Shown here: in pieces, positions 1 to 9,391 of the stretch
How the letters are laid out: every line of letters starts with the position of its first letter
Position numbering within the stretch: the stretch's first letter is position 1
Origin: Tissierella sp. P1
GTDB lineage: Bacteria > Bacillota > Clostridia > Tissierellales > Tissierellaceae
Assembly (NCBI RefSeq): GCF_002266425.1
Contig: NZ_NPMN01000028.1
Span: 1-60,223 of the forward strand
Length of the DNA: 60,223 bases
Direction of reading: 5' to 3'
Position numbers and translations under genes: made by a program
Notes under the pieces: model-generated
What the model saw: only the letters and a program-made list of their open reading frames with translations
Told to the model about the DNA's origin: nothing
Databases searched by the model: none

Positions 1-193
1 TTAAATAACTTATTAAAGTGAGAATTATTTTTTGCTATAAAAAATTAAAAATAGTGGATATAGCTTCTGCTATTTATCTTCACTATTGAAGTGAACGAAG
101 ACTGTGATGATTAAAAAAATAACAAGCTAATATTTATATTAATATATCGTGTATTGATTCAAATACAAGAATTTACTTGAAAGGATGATAACT

Positions 194-469
194 ATGGAAT
201 TTGATGAATTGTATGATATCGCAAAAAATACATTAAATCCTAGAGAAATCTCTAAAAATTCTTGCGCTGGTTCTGTTGCAGCAGCTATTGCGGCTATGAT
301 TACCGTTGGAGAAAATAGAATAACAAAAGTAATTGCAGTGTATGAAGATGGAACAATAATTCCACCATGTGGAAGATGTAGGGAGTTTATTTGTCAGATC
401 CATGATGAAAATTATAAATGTTAAGTAATGATAGAAAAAGATAAAATACTCATGTATGATTATTCATAG
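194..469 (+). pseudogene. Cytidine deaminase remnant
   Basis: The reading frame starts like a small cytidine/blasticidin-type deaminase (ELYDIAKNTLNPRE) and keeps the zinc-site motif PCGRCREF near its end. The family normally has a first zinc motif of the CAEH type about 30 residues after the N-terminal segment; here AGSV runs directly into AAAIAAMITVGE, so that block with the catalytic Glu is missing. A TAA at 422 then cuts the frame, although the codons after it still read VMIEKDKILMYDYS up to a stop at 467. ATG 194 is preferred over ATG 185 because AAAGG lies 9 bases upstream. Seen: internal deletion plus stop. Inferred: a dead gene. This is real decay, not a simple one-base error. Confidence 0.75.
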
Positions 470-508
470 TGGGGAATGTAAAATATTATATTTTGAGAGG
501 TGATTTAT

Positions 509-910
509 ATGGAGCAGATAAAAAGTTGCAGTGAAGAAAAGGCGAATTATATCCACAGACGATTACAGGAGTATAATAGTCGATATATTACGGATTGTGA
601 AGATTTGTCTTACTGTATTGAAAATGAAAATGGTGAATGCATTGCTGGTATTGTTGCATCAAGAGATATGGATTGTATTACAGTAGACTATTTGTTTGTT
701 GATGATTCATATCGAAAAAATGGATATGGATCAAAATTGTTGATTCATCTTGAAGAACAAGCCATTCGTTTGCATGTAAAAAGAATCATATTAAATACCT
801 TTGGATTTCAAGCACCGGATTTTTATGAGAAACAAGGTTATCAATTATTTGGAAAGATAGAACCATGTTTTAATGATTATGGACAATATTTTTTTAAAAA
901 GGAGCTATAA
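509..910 (+). CDS. GNAT-family N-acetyltransferase
   Basis: A 133-residue acetyl-CoA-dependent N-acetyltransferase of unknown substrate. The C-terminal half shows the GNAT core: the strand VDYLFVDDSYR followed by the acetyl-CoA loop KNGYGSKLLIHLEE, then LNTFGFQAPDFYEKQGY, which is the usual strand 5 and final helix with Tyr. An in-frame GTG at 500 exists, but GAGAGG at 495-500 sits correctly for ATG 509. It stands alone between the deaminase remnant and a strong hairpin. Length is typical for a single-domain GNAT. The substrate cannot be read from the sequence. Confidence 0.85.
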   Translation: MEQIKSCSEEKANYIHRRLQEYNSRYITDCEDLSYCIENENGECIAGIVASRDMDCITVDYLFVDDSYRKNGYGSKLLIHLEEQAIRLHVKRIILNTFGFQAPDFYEKQGYQLFGKIEPCFNDYGQYFFKKEL

Positions 911-1311
911 TAAAAGATTATTAGTATAACACTTCACAAAGTCACTAATTTTATATATGATTAATCTCCTTGATATAGTTAATTCATAGCAGTAGGATAC
1001 GATGAATTGACTATATCAAATTAGAATTAGGAACGCTGAGTCGAGTCATAAGTGGCGGAATAGCTTTTAATTTGTTGAGTAAGAATTAGAATTTATATTA
1101 TAAATATTTAACTTAGTAAATCTGATTTATATTGGCAGGTATAAATAACATATAAAAAAGTAGTGGTTCTTATATAAGAACCACTACTTTTTTATTAACA
1201 GAAATACCAAAATAATAGACAAAACTATAAAAGGTTTATTTATATGTAGACAATAAATCAAAAATGGTATACAATCAATATATAAATATATATTAAAGGA
1301 TGTTGAGTAAA
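911..1311. other. Intergenic region with inverted repeats
   Basis: No convincing gene is seen here. An imperfect 18-bp inverted repeat (970-987 and 1002-1019, one mismatch) lies in the left half. A strong hairpin at 1154-1193 is listed separately. The codons after 1010 can be read as an open stretch (LELGTLSRVISGG), but it has no start or ribosome site and I do not recognise it. Confidence 0.4.
1154..1193. terminator. Bidirectional intrinsic terminator
   Basis: A near-perfect hairpin with the stem AAGTAGTGGTTCTTA and its complement, bounded by an A-run on the left and a T-run on the right. It can therefore end transcripts on either strand. It lies about 240 bases after the GNAT gene and 120 bases before the DUF2087 gene. 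Confidence 0.8.
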
Positions 1312-2081
1312 ATGAAAGAAAATAATAAAGAACTATTTTGGGATGTAACTATTGAGGAGATGAAAAGAGGATATGTTGAATTAGATGAAAGTTACAAATG
1401 TATAATTTGTGAGGAGGAATTTACGAAAGGAAGAATATATCAGATAGATTCTATGTTTTATGATGCAAGAAAGGCTGCTGAACTTCATATATCAGAAAAA
1501 CATGGTTCTACTTTAGAATACCTATTAAATATGAACCATCATTTATAGGGATATCGGAGGTTCAAAGAGAACTATTAATATTAATGGCAGAAGGATTATC
1601 TGACAAGGAAATAGCCATAAAATTAGGGGTAGCACAGTCTACTATAAGAAATCATCGTTATAAATTACGTGAAAAAGAAAAGCAAACAAGGTTATTCTTA
1701 GCGATGATGGAATTAATATCATCGAGTACAAATAAGAAGATAAACATATTAGATAAAGATGCTCTATGTGATGCCCATAAAACAGCAACTACCATAGATG
1801 ATAGGTATAATATCACTGATAAAGAAAGAGAAAATACAATTAAAAATTATATGGATGAAAATGGAGCAATAAAAACATTTCCTGCTAAAGAAAAGAAGAA
1901 AATAATAGTTTTATCTCAAATAGTTAAGCATTTTTCTAAAGGAAAGAAATACTCTGAGAAAGAGATAAATAGAATTTTGCAAAGAATATATGAAGACTAT
2001 GCTACTATTCGAAGAGCCCTAGTAGAATATGGATTTATTGAGCGTACTAATGATTGTAGTAGTTATTGGGTAAAAGAATAA
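1312..2081 (+). pseudogene. DUF2087-type HTH regulator, frameshifted
   Basis: Two pieces of one protein of about 256 residues. The first (1312-1548) has a zinc-knuckle-like CIICEEEF and a His-containing KAAELHISEKHG. The second (to 2081) begins with a LuxR-like helix-turn-helix, GLSDKEIAIKLGVAQSTIRN, and ends with the DUF2087 signature (TFPAKEKKKIIVLSQIVKHF, then NRILQRIYEDYATIRRALVEYG). The family has both parts in one chain. Adding one T to the TTT near 1540 joins them through FIGISEVQRELLILMAEG, and the stop in between is explained by that shift. ATG 1312 is chosen because AAAGGATG lies about 10 bases upstream; ATG 1300 has no spacing. The role is probably a DNA-binding regulator; its target is unknown. 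It could be intact if the missing T is a read error. Confidence 0.75.
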
Positions 2082-2213
2082 CTTAGCAATATTACGGGAA
2101 GAAGAGTGGGGCTCCATGATGGAGCTTATTAGACATCGGGATTATGAGTAAGCTTAAAGCATCTCTAATGTAATACTATCTAATGAAGGAATATGTAGAG
2201 TTCTAAAATTAAA

Positions 2214-2965
2214 TCATTTTAGAAACTGATGTGTTTTCCCCATTTTATAGGCTAATTTAATTATTTGTTGCTCTTCTTCAGTCATATTTCTATCATACAT
2301 TTTTTTAAATTGTTGAATAAGGCTATCATAATCTATCTTGTTTTTTACGTCGAGCAGGTTTGATTTTTATATATGATGGATCATAGATCTTGGGTTGAAT
2401 TGATGAAGTATATATTTTTTTAAATATTTCTGCAGTATAGTAGGCGTCATAAAGTGCATTATGAAAGTTATACGTTATTGGAATATTAAGTACTTCTATG
2501 GCATTTTGAAGACTAAGCAACCTTTTTTTGAGAAATGCCTAAATGCTTAGAAACATAAGGTTGGAGATTAATAAACATTTTAGGTAAGGATTTGAGATCT
2601 AATTTATAGTAATTAGCACTCTTAAAGAGTTCTTTTATATCAGACATGCCCCAAATACAAAATATAGATTCTGTATTACCTATAAACTCGATATAGGCAT
2701 TATAAACTTCAAAAAATGGATCTTCCAGAAGAAGCTGTTCCGTAGTAATGCTGGTTAATTCTGTAATAAATGAATTTACCTTTGAATAAATAGTTGGTTT
2801 TACAAAGCGATTAAAAACTGCTATGGTGTTAAGATCTAAATCCAGTTTTATTGCACCTATTTGGATAATTTCAAAAGGATATTTGGATCTTTCTATGATA
2901 GTATCTTGGTCATGGAAGGAAGAAAAATCCTGATTAAACTCTAAATCAAAAACAATATAATACAT
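2214..2965 (-). pseudogene. DEDDh 3'-5' exonuclease (KapD-like), two frameshifts
   Basis: The first piece (2965 to 2513) opens with YYIVFDLEFNQDF, the exonuclease I motif of DEDD nucleases, and continues with FEIIQIGAIKLD. The second piece (2520-2326) has NFHNALYDAYYTAEIF, which is the Exo III motif with the catalytic His and Asp. A third in-frame tail (KKMYDRNMTEEEQQIIKLAY) runs to a stop at 2214. Removing one base from an A7 run near 2520 and one from an A6 run near 2340 restores a single frame of 249 residues with all motifs. KapD-like exonucleases of about this size are common in Firmicutes. Both changes are one-base gains in A-runs on the coding strand, so either slippage or sequencing error fits. 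Confidence 0.75.
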
Positions 2966-3154
2966 TTAAAAACTCCCTTAATTACGTTTTAATTTATTTT
3001 TAACTAAATGTATTAAGATTATTCTATCAACAAGGAATTTGAGTATGATTCTAATATATTGTAGTCTATGAAAAGACTTTTAATTATAAAATTAGATAAT
3101 TCTTATTCTCAATACACATAATAAACTGTAAGAAGAAAATAGGGTGGTGTATTT

Positions 3155-4107
3155 ATGAGAGTAAGACTAGGTTATGTTGCGATTGCTTTAAATCTTCCAC
3201 AAGTTACTTCCTCAAGCAATATTACTTATACCTTTTATCAAAAGCTGACAACTGAAGAGAAGATTAGAAAGCTTAAACAAGTTACATATTCCAATATTGT
3301 AGATTTGAAAAAGATACTAGAATATAATATAGACAATAAAATACATTTTTATAGGATAACTTCAGCCCTTATACCACTTGCAACTCATCCAGATGTAAAC
3401 TGGGATTATAGAAAAATGTTTGATGTGGATTTTAAGATACTTGGGGATATAATAAAAGATAATGATATGAGAGTTGATACTCATCCGGATCAATTTAATG
3501 TAATAAATAGTGTAGATAATAAGGTAGTAGAAAATACCAAAAGAAACCTGTTGTTTCATGTTAATTTATTTGAAGATATGGATTATTCTCTTGGTAAAAT
3601 GGTACTTCATGTAGGGAGTGCGGCAGGAGGTAAGGATATAGCTCTTAAAAGATTTGAGAACAATTTCAAAAATTATCCGAAAGAAATAACATCTAAACTG
3701 ATTTTAGAAAATGACGATAAAACTTTTACTGCAAAAGAAACTCTTAAACTATGCAAAACATTAGGTGTACCAATGGTATTAGATGTTCATCATCATATAT
3801 GTAATAATGAAGGATATAGAATAGGTGAAGTACTACCCAGTATATTAGGAACCTGGATGATGAGATACTCCCACCTAAGCTACATTTTTCAAGTCCTAAA
3901 GATGCTCCAAAGGATAGAAAACATGCAGATTTTATTGATGGTCATGATTTTGTAGAATTTATAGAAATTTGTAAACCTTTAAATAGAGATATAGACATAA
4001 TGATAGAAGCAAAAAAGAAAGATATTGCTTTATTTAGACTTGTAGAATCCATAAAAAATTTAAGAAAGGAATGGAAATGGGTAGATTCCTCTACATTTGA
4101 ATTTTAG
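3155..4107 (+). pseudogene. uvsE: UV DNA damage endonuclease UvsE, frameshifted
   Basis: UvsE nicks DNA 5' of UV photoproducts and starts alternative excision repair. The first 230 residues match the TIM-barrel family: MRVRLGYVAIALNL at the start, FYRITSALIPLATHP, then DTHPDQFNVINS, KMVLHVGSAAGGK, LILENDD and LDVHHHICNN, which together carry the His/Glu/Asp metal ligands. Near 3857 the frame shifts. Adding one A (TGGATGATG to TGGAATGATG) restores NDEILPPKLHFSSPKDAPKD, then HADFIDGHDF and MIEAKKKD up to the stop at 4105. The restored protein has 317 residues, normal for the family. ATG 3155 has the ribosome site GGGTGG. If the shift is real, the C-terminal metal ligands are lost. Confidence 0.85.
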
Positions 4108-4226
4108 ATATTAGGTTGGGGATTGACTATTATATAGAGAGATTATAAAATAAGTGATGGAGGGTGTAATGATTTTGGAAACCCTCTTGAAATTTAGAAT
4201 AAATATCTTAGAAGAAAGGGACCAAT

Positions 4227-4652
4227 ATGAATATAGCATTTTTCCTAACACCTAAAAGTGAAATTGTATATGAAACGATAGATTCGACCATGAGACAAGC
4301 TTTAGAGAAAATGGAGCATCATAGATATACGGCAATACCACTAATTGATAGAAAGGGTAAATATGTTGGTGCTATTACTGAAGGTGATTTACTCTGGAAG
4401 CTTAAGAATACCAGTGGACTTACAATTGAAGGCACAAATAATATATCAATAAAGGATGTTCATAGACACACACAAAGTAACACCGTATCAATTAGCGCGA
4501 ATATGGAGGATTTAATTTTACTTGCGAAGAACCAAAACTTTGTTCCAGTAATAGATGATCAGGGAATATTTATAGGAATCATAAAGAGAAGCGATATTAT
4601 CAATTATTGTGCAGATTTATTATTTAAAGATAAAGTAAATCAAAGAAATTAA
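4227..4652 (+). CDS. CBS-pair protein
   Basis: A 141-residue cytosolic protein made of two CBS repeats. The first is around residues 15-60, with ALEKMEHHRYTAIPLIDRKG followed by YVGAITEGDLL. The second is around 75-130, with NFVPVIDDQGIFIGIIKRSD. Such CBS pairs usually bind adenine nucleotides and act as energy or ligand sensors, often as stand-alone subunits. Here it is monocistronic, with its own ribosome site (AAGAAAGGG) and a strong terminator at its stop codon, so there is no partner in the context. The ligand is unknown. Confidence 0.85.
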   Translation: MNIAFFLTPKSEIVYETIDSTMRQALEKMEHHRYTAIPLIDRKGKYVGAITEGDLLWKLKNTSGLTIEGTNNISIKDVHRHTQSNTVSISANMEDLILLAKNQNFVPVIDDQGIFIGIIKRSDIINYCADLLFKDKVNQRN

Positions 4653-4689
4653 AGGTAGACTTCAGATATCTGAAGTCTACCTTTAATTT
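4646..4689. terminator. Bidirectional terminator, CBS gene / dehydrogenase gene
   Basis: A perfect 22-bp palindromic arm centred on GATATC (4665-4670), with A-rich and T-rich flanks. It ends the CBS gene from the left and the convergent dehydrogenase gene from the right. Confidence 0.9.
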
Positions 4690-4699
4690 TATACTTAAC

Positions 4700-6066
4700 T
4701 TACAGCTTATTATTTTTAGTAATTTGCCATATAACCCCTGATTTGGGGTAAAATTCATCGGGTTCATCTTCAGGCGTAACTGCGAAATCAAGTATATACA
4801 TGGCTTGGTCAGGTCCAAATACTACATCAATTGGCCTTTCAAAGCCTCCCCCGCCTGTATAAGATGCTGGAAGACCAGATTTATTAATGGCGAAATCAGT
4901 TACTTCTCCTGTTTCCATATCAATTCTTGATATTCTATGACCTACATGAGGAAGGGGTTTACCTCCTGTGGTTTCTGGAGCTTCACTGCCAAATTCTGCA
5001 ATATAAACATCTCCATATGGACCGAAATCACTATAATTAAAATCAAAACCCATTATTGCAGAGTGTGGGGTAAATAGGGCAAATGGCCTTGGAGGAACCA
5101 TTGGATGTTCAGCTAGTAAAAATCTAGGCTGAGCCTCATCTTCTGGCTTGAATTTTGGTAGCGTTATTGGAAGACCTCCAGTGTAGTCAGGCCAGCCATA
5201 CCAAGTTCCAGGAATAATCATATGAAATTCATCTGGCGAGTTATTAATAGGTCTGCTTCCTCTAACATCTGCACCATGATTTGTACTAAATAATCTATTG
5301 AATCTGTCAAATTTTAATCTAAATGGATTCCTAAGACCCCAAGCGATTAGCTCAAGGTTCGAACCATCAAGATTTGATCTAAGTATACTGCCACTAGCTC
5401 TTACAATGCCTTTTACTGTTTCATAAGACGTACCTGGTACACCAAATGGTGAATATGCACCAGTGCAGGTATAGTCATTTGGCGATGCAGTCTGAATATT
5501 TTTAGTTATAAAATTTTCTCCATTTAAGACTATATTATTTCCAGGATAATCGTGGAAAAAGGGATATCTTTCTATCCAGCCATTATCTAGCCCTACTACA
5601 CCAGAATTAGTAGCTGTCCCTTGTCCAAAATACATCTTTCCATCAGGCCAAAAATTACTTGATTGTTATGATGGTCCCCATAGCTAGGAAGGCCAGAAAT
5701 TATATTCTCCTTTGTTCCGTCAGGCTTTACTATGGTTATAAATCCTCTATGAGATACATAGATATTTCCATTAAGATAATTTATTCCTGTTAATGGAGGA
5801 TTGAAATCTTCTGCAATTATTTCAAAACCATTGTTAGAAAGACGCAGAACTTTGCCATTACCAGATATTACTCCAGCATCGGCTATGAGAATTTCTCCCT
5901 TTTCCATAAAAACCATACTTATAGGAGTGTCTAATCCTTGTGCGAATACGTCTATCTTATAGCCTAAAGGGACCCTTATGTCTGAGGGATTAAGTTTTCT
6001 TTTATAGTTTTTTTTATGTTCACTAGATAGTTTCATTGAGTTAGAAAGTTGTTCTTGTCTTCTCAT
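4700..6066 (-). pseudogene. PQQ-dependent sugar (glucose/sorbosone) dehydrogenase family, frameshifted
   Basis: Two overlapping pieces make a beta-propeller of the glucose/sorbosone dehydrogenase family. The N-terminal piece (6066-5596) has LDTPISMVFMEKGEILIADA and LTGINYLNGNIYVSHRG and ends at GDHHNNQVIFG. The rest (to 4700) has MYFGQGTATNSG, LIAWGLRNPFRLKFD, STNHGADVRGSRPI and PIDVVFGPDQAMYILDF. Adding one C to the CC near 5632 (GGCCTGATGG to GGCCCTGATGG) gives FGPDGKMYFGQG, the exact family junction, and a 455-residue protein. The family oxidises sugars with PQQ, but no signal peptide is visible and no PQQ synthesis genes are nearby, so the cofactor and substrate are open. Ribosome site AAAGGAG. 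Confidence 0.8.
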
Positions 6067-6220
6067 AAAAAAACTCCTTTTAAATTATTATTTGTAATAG
6101 CATATTCACTGGGCGTTCAGTTAGTTCCTTTTGAGAATATAATAAGGTAACAAAGAATAACTTAATCTCATATAATATAATTCATTATACATATATAAAA
6201 TCAATTATTGGAGGAATATT

Positions 6221-6724
6221 ATGATTAATACTAAAAACATTATAATTGGTTCCTTATTTGCAGCCATAGCAGCTTTATTTCAGCTAATACCTGTTTTCTT
6301 TTCAGAAGTTCTTGTATTTTTGACTATTTTTAGTGCAGTTCCCATTTATATTGTTTCAAGAATAAATCCTAAGACAGGAATTCTATCATATTTAGTAGCA
6401 AGTATAATTGTTATGATTTTAAGTGTACATGAGGGATTGTTTTTTTTATGCACTAATGGAATTGTTGGAATATCACTTGGAATATGTAGTTATTATATAA
6501 AAAAAGAGTCTGCCATTTGGATTTTAAGCTCTATTGCTCTAACAATTACATTAAGTGTCATGAATTATGGCATAGGCATCCCTGTTTTTGGCATGAAGAT
6601 TCCTGGAGTAATAATAATTCAAATACTAATACTGTTTTTGGTTTCAGTAACTTATAATATTTTTTATTACTATTTTTTAAAATTCATTTACAGATATTTG
6701 AAGAAAAATTTAAGATCCATATAA
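6221..6724 (+). CDS. Polytopic membrane protein of unknown function
   Basis: A 167-residue protein with about five hydrophobic spans (roughly 8-26, 28-46, 55-90, 98-115 and 128-155) and a basic C-terminus, KFIYRYLKKNLRSI. The first span, IGSLFAAIAALFQLIP, resembles the start of small ECF-type substrate-binding (S) components or YybS-like proteins, but I see no diagnostic motif. It has a good ribosome site (TTGGAGG) and is followed by a terminator, so it is probably transcribed alone. Expression in the membrane is likely; the function is unknown. Confidence 0.65.
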   Translation: MINTKNIIIGSLFAAIAALFQLIPVFFSEVLVFLTIFSAVPIYIVSRINPKTGILSYLVASIIVMILSVHEGLFFLCTNGIVGISLGICSYYIKKESAIWILSSIALTITLSVMNYGIGIPVFGMKIPGVIIIQILILFLVSVTYNIFYYYFLKFIYRYLKKNLRSI

Positions 6725-6732
6725 GATCAAAT

Positions 6733-6780
6733 AAAACACCGTTGTTATCCTTTGATATAAGGATTAGCATTGGTGTTTTT
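6733..6780 (+). terminator. Intrinsic terminator
   Basis: Hairpin with outer arms AAAACACC and GGTGTTTT and inner arms ATCCTT and AAGGAT, followed by a T-run. It ends the membrane protein gene. Confidence 0.75.
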
Positions 6781-6823
6781 TAATCCTTAAGATCGGCATA
6801 AATTGATTTAAGTGTTTAAATCC

Positions 6824-7582
6824 CTAACTTTCATAATAATTATAGCCGCTTAATGCAATGAGTGTTAGTGCAGGCGTGTAAAACATCCATATAAGACTGT
6901 CTGTAATTAGGCTGAAATTACCTAATTGTAAAGCCATCGTTAGTCCTACGTTTAAGTCACATAAAACAAAGAAAAACATCCCAATAGTAACTAGAATTGA
7001 GTTTGGTTTTGGAAATATTTTTAACAATAGATTAGCAATTGCAATTAATAAGGATGCGGAAAGTAAAACTACATAAAATTTTAATATATAAAATAGAGTT
7101 GACTCTTTCATCAAATTATTAGCTACCTTCATGATAATTAGTATAAATAAAACAGTAGCTAAAACAGTATTAATAAATATATTATTTGATAAAACCTTTG
7201 ATTTATCTATTGTAAAATTTTTTAAGATTGCAGATCCATTTCTTGATATCAATCCTAATTGTACTATAGAGAACAGAATAATTCCTATATAAGGTTCTTT
7301 GAAAATTACCAATGATATATCTGCAAGAATGATAAATATATAAATAAATTTAAGATTTTTTGTATCACTATGGCTAAGTCCATTTTCCCCAATTATGAAA
7401 ACCAGTGTAGTAGAAAGAATGACAATTAAAAATTTTGCTATATATGTATATAGAAATCTATTGTATTTAAGCTCTTCTTTAACTATAAAAAATCTTGCCC
7501 AATCAAGAGTTATAAAGCTTCCACTTATGAAAATTATTAAAAATATTATGATCCAAACAAATTTGAATTTAATCTTATCCAT
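6824..7582 (-). CDS. Eight-span membrane protein, possibly YhhN/lysoplasmalogenase-like
   Basis: A 252-residue protein dominated by about eight hydrophobic segments. The segments IILADISLVIFKEPYIGI and FFFVLCDLNVGL place single Asp residues inside membrane spans, and IVQLGLISRNG and WMFYTPALTLIALS follow. This spacing is faintly like the YhhN/TMEM86 (lysoplasmalogenase) family, but I could not confirm it. It has a ribosome site (GAAAGG) and lies divergently from the TetR operon at 7723, so the TetR protein might also control it. Function not established. Confidence 0.55.
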   Translation of the reverse strand: MDKIKFKFVWIIIFLIIFISGSFITLDWARFFIVKEELKYNRFLYTYIAKFLIVILSTTLVFIIGENGLSHSDTKNLKFIYIFIILADISLVIFKEPYIGIILFSIVQLGLISRNGSAILKNFTIDKSKVLSNNIFINTVLATVLFILIIMKVANNLMKESTLFYILKFYVVLLSASLLIAIANLLLKIFPKPNSILVTIGMFFFVLCDLNVGLTMALQLGNFSLITDSLIWMFYTPALTLIALSGYNYYES

Positions 7583-7637
7583 ATTAGCCTACCTTTCAGA
7601 TTGTTAAATTAATTATTTCCCATTTTTCTTTTTTATA

Positions 7638-7700
7638 TTGACAGAAGTTAAAGAAAGTGTTACCTTAAAATTGAACGGTGTTTAAACATGGAACGATGTT
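7638..7700 (+). promoter_or_regulatory. Promoter and putative TetR operator
   Basis: TTGACA at 7638 and TACCTT at 7661, separated by 17 bases, make a plausible sigma-A promoter. Just downstream are two near-identical 10-mers (GAACGGTGTT at 7673 and GAACGATGTT at 7691), and a GTTTAAAC palindrome lies between them. They are placed where TetR proteins usually bind their own promoter. The operator role is inferred. Confidence 0.5.
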
Positions 7701-7722
7701 AAATAAAATAAGGAGTGGCGTA

Positions 7723-8364
7723 ATGACTATTAAAGAGAGAAGAGAACGTGAAAAGGAAGAAATGAGAGAACTTATCCTTTCAGCAGCAAATGATATTATT
7801 ACTGCTGAAGGTTTTGACAAGTTATCAATTAGGAAAATAGCTAAAAAAATTGAATATTCTCCATCTATTATCTATCATTATTTTAATGATAAGGAAGAAA
7901 TATTAAACAATGTAATGCAAAGAGGTTATAAAAAAATAGTAAAAGCTGTATCTTTGGCGAAGGTAAAAGGAGATTCTCCTGAAGAAAGATTAGTTGAAAT
8001 GACAAAAAACTATATAAAAGCAGCACTAGATATGCCAGAAGAATTCATAGCTGCCCAATTAAATCAATCCGAGATAGCATTAAAGCATACCTCCTCATTA
8101 TTTAAAGGTGCTTCAAAAGAAAAGCCTGCTTTAGCTGCACTATATAATTGTTTAAAAGAAATTTACAAAGATAAAAAGGTAGATGAAAATACAATTGAAT
8201 TAACTGCTCAAATGATTGCAGTATCAACATTAGGACTTATTATAAAGCTCATTATAGAAAAAGACATTGATGATAAACAGAGGCAAAAATTAATAGGATA
8301 TTTTTCAGAAGAAATAGTATTGAAAATAGTTAATGAAAAGGGAATTAATAGCAAGGAGGTGTAA
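7723..8364 (+). CDS. TetR/AcrR family repressor
   Basis: A 213-residue regulator. The N-terminal helix-turn-helix is clear at about residues 14-60 (ILSAANDIITAEGFDKLSIR, then KIEYSPSIIYHYFNDKEEIL). The remaining all-helical part is the ligand-binding and dimer domain. ATG 7723 is chosen because AAGGAG lies 7 bases upstream; an upstream in-frame ATG at 7678 would lie inside the promoter repeats and lacks a ribosome site. It begins a three-gene operon with an FMN-binding protein (2-base gap) and a flavodoxin, so it probably represses a small flavin-linked electron-transfer unit. Ligand unknown. Confidence 0.85.
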   Translation: MTIKERREREKEEMRELILSAANDIITAEGFDKLSIRKIAKKIEYSPSIIYHYFNDKEEILNNVMQRGYKKIVKAVSLAKVKGDSPEERLVEMTKNYIKAALDMPEEFIAAQLNQSEIALKHTSSLFKGASKEKPALAALYNCLKEIYKDKKVDENTIELTAQMIAVSTLGLIIKLIIEKDIDDKQRQKLIGYFSEEIVLKIVNEKGINSKEV

Positions 8365-8366
8365 AT

Positions 8367-8756
8367 TTGAAGACGATATTTAAAATATTATTATCAGTAA
8401 TATTTATATGTATACTTGTACTTGTAAGTGGAATATTTTATATATCTCGAGGACTTAACGACGGAAAAGACATTACGATAAACGAAATAGATATATCAAA
8501 TTTAAGTGATGGAGTATATAATGGAAAATACAAGGCTGGAAGATGGACAAATGAGTTAAACATCACAGTAAAGGACCATAAAATCATAAAAATTGATATA
8601 GAAGATGATGTTACTTTTTCTATGCCTAGTGTAAGTCATGATTTATTTAATAAAGTTATAACAGTACAAAACACAACAGTTGATGTAATTTCGGAAGCTA
8701 CTGTGACATCTAAAGCTTATCTTAAATCAATAGAAAATGCATTTAATAATAATTAA
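8367..8756 (+). CDS. FMN-binding domain protein, membrane anchored
   Basis: A 129-residue protein starting at TTG 8367 behind AGGAGG. Residues 5-27 form one transmembrane anchor (ILLSVIFICILVLVSGIFYI) and the rest is an extracytoplasmic FMN_bind domain: LSDGVYNGKYKAG at its start and DVISEATVTSKAYLKSIENA at its end. In many FMN_bind proteins FMN is joined through phosphodiester to the last Thr of an SGAT-x-T/S motif; here it reads SEATVTS, so the Thr is present but the Gly is replaced by Glu. The domain is known from RnfG/NqrC and small flavoprotein carriers. It is sandwiched between TetR and flavodoxin genes, pointing to electron transfer across the membrane. Confidence 0.8.
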   Translation: MKTIFKILLSVIFICILVLVSGIFYISRGLNDGKDITINEIDISNLSDGVYNGKYKAGRWTNELNITVKDHKIIKIDIEDDVTFSMPSVSHDLFNKVITVQNTTVDVISEATVTSKAYLKSIENAFNNN

Positions 8757-8775
8757 ATTATATGGAGGTAATAAA

Positions 8776-9255
8776 GTGAGTACTTTAATAGTTTATGCAA
8801 GTAAATATGGATGCACGGAAAGATGTGCTAAACTGTTGTCTAAAGAGCTTAATGATAAAGTGGATTTAATAAATCTTAAGAATATAAAGGCTATCGATTT
8901 TTCAAAATATGATAGGGTAATTATCGGGGGATCAATATATATTGGTAGAATCCAAAAAGAAGTCACTGAATTTTGTACGAAGAATTTAGATAAACTAAAG
9001 GAAAAACGAATTGGATTATTTATTTGTGGTATGCAAGAGGGAGAGATGATAAATACTGAATTAAATCAAAACTTTCCTTCTGAGTTGCTGAAGATTGCAG
9101 AAGTAAAGAGCTATTTCGGAGGAGAATTTATCTTTGATAAAATGAACTTTATGGAAAAGTTAATAGTAAAGAAGGTATCAAAACTAACATCCGATAAGTC
9201 AAATATACTGGAAGATAATATTTATAAATTTGCTCAAAAGATAAACTCTATTTAG
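8776..9255 (+). CDS. Flavodoxin-domain protein (HemG-like)
   Basis: A 159-residue flavodoxin of the family that includes protoporphyrinogen oxidase HemG. STLIVYASKYGCTERCAKLL is the FMN phosphate loop; YDRVIIGGSIYIGRI and RIGLFICGMQEGE are the loops around the isoalloxazine. GTG 8776 is the start, with GGAGGT 6 bases upstream; longer readings into the FMN_bind gene lack a ribosome site. Last gene of the tetR-FMN_bind-flavodoxin operon. It is likely the cytosolic flavin partner of the membrane-anchored FMN protein; a role in haem synthesis is not supported, since no hem genes are near. Confidence 0.8.
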   Translation: MSTLIVYASKYGCTERCAKLLSKELNDKVDLINLKNIKAIDFSKYDRVIIGGSIYIGRIQKEVTEFCTKNLDKLKEKRIGLFICGMQEGEMINTELNQNFPSELLKIAEVKSYFGGEFIFDKMNFMEKLIVKKVSKLTSDKSNILEDNIYKFAQKINSI

Positions 9256-9391
9256 TTTATCTATATGAATTATTAATAAAATATAAGAGTGTAATAAGTA
9301 TACTTATGTTCTTGATACAATAAACTCTCCACTATAACACCAGACTTCGATTTTATATTATGATACCTAAAGAGCAGGAGGTGGAGCAGGC

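Noticed and set aside
965..1075. Open stretch reading LELGTLSRVISGG as a gene remnant
   Set aside because: No start, no ribosome site, no family recognised; too short to claim.
5345..5365. GGTTCGAACC as a tRNA T-loop
   Set aside because: Inside the dehydrogenase reading frame with no acceptor or anticodon arms around it.
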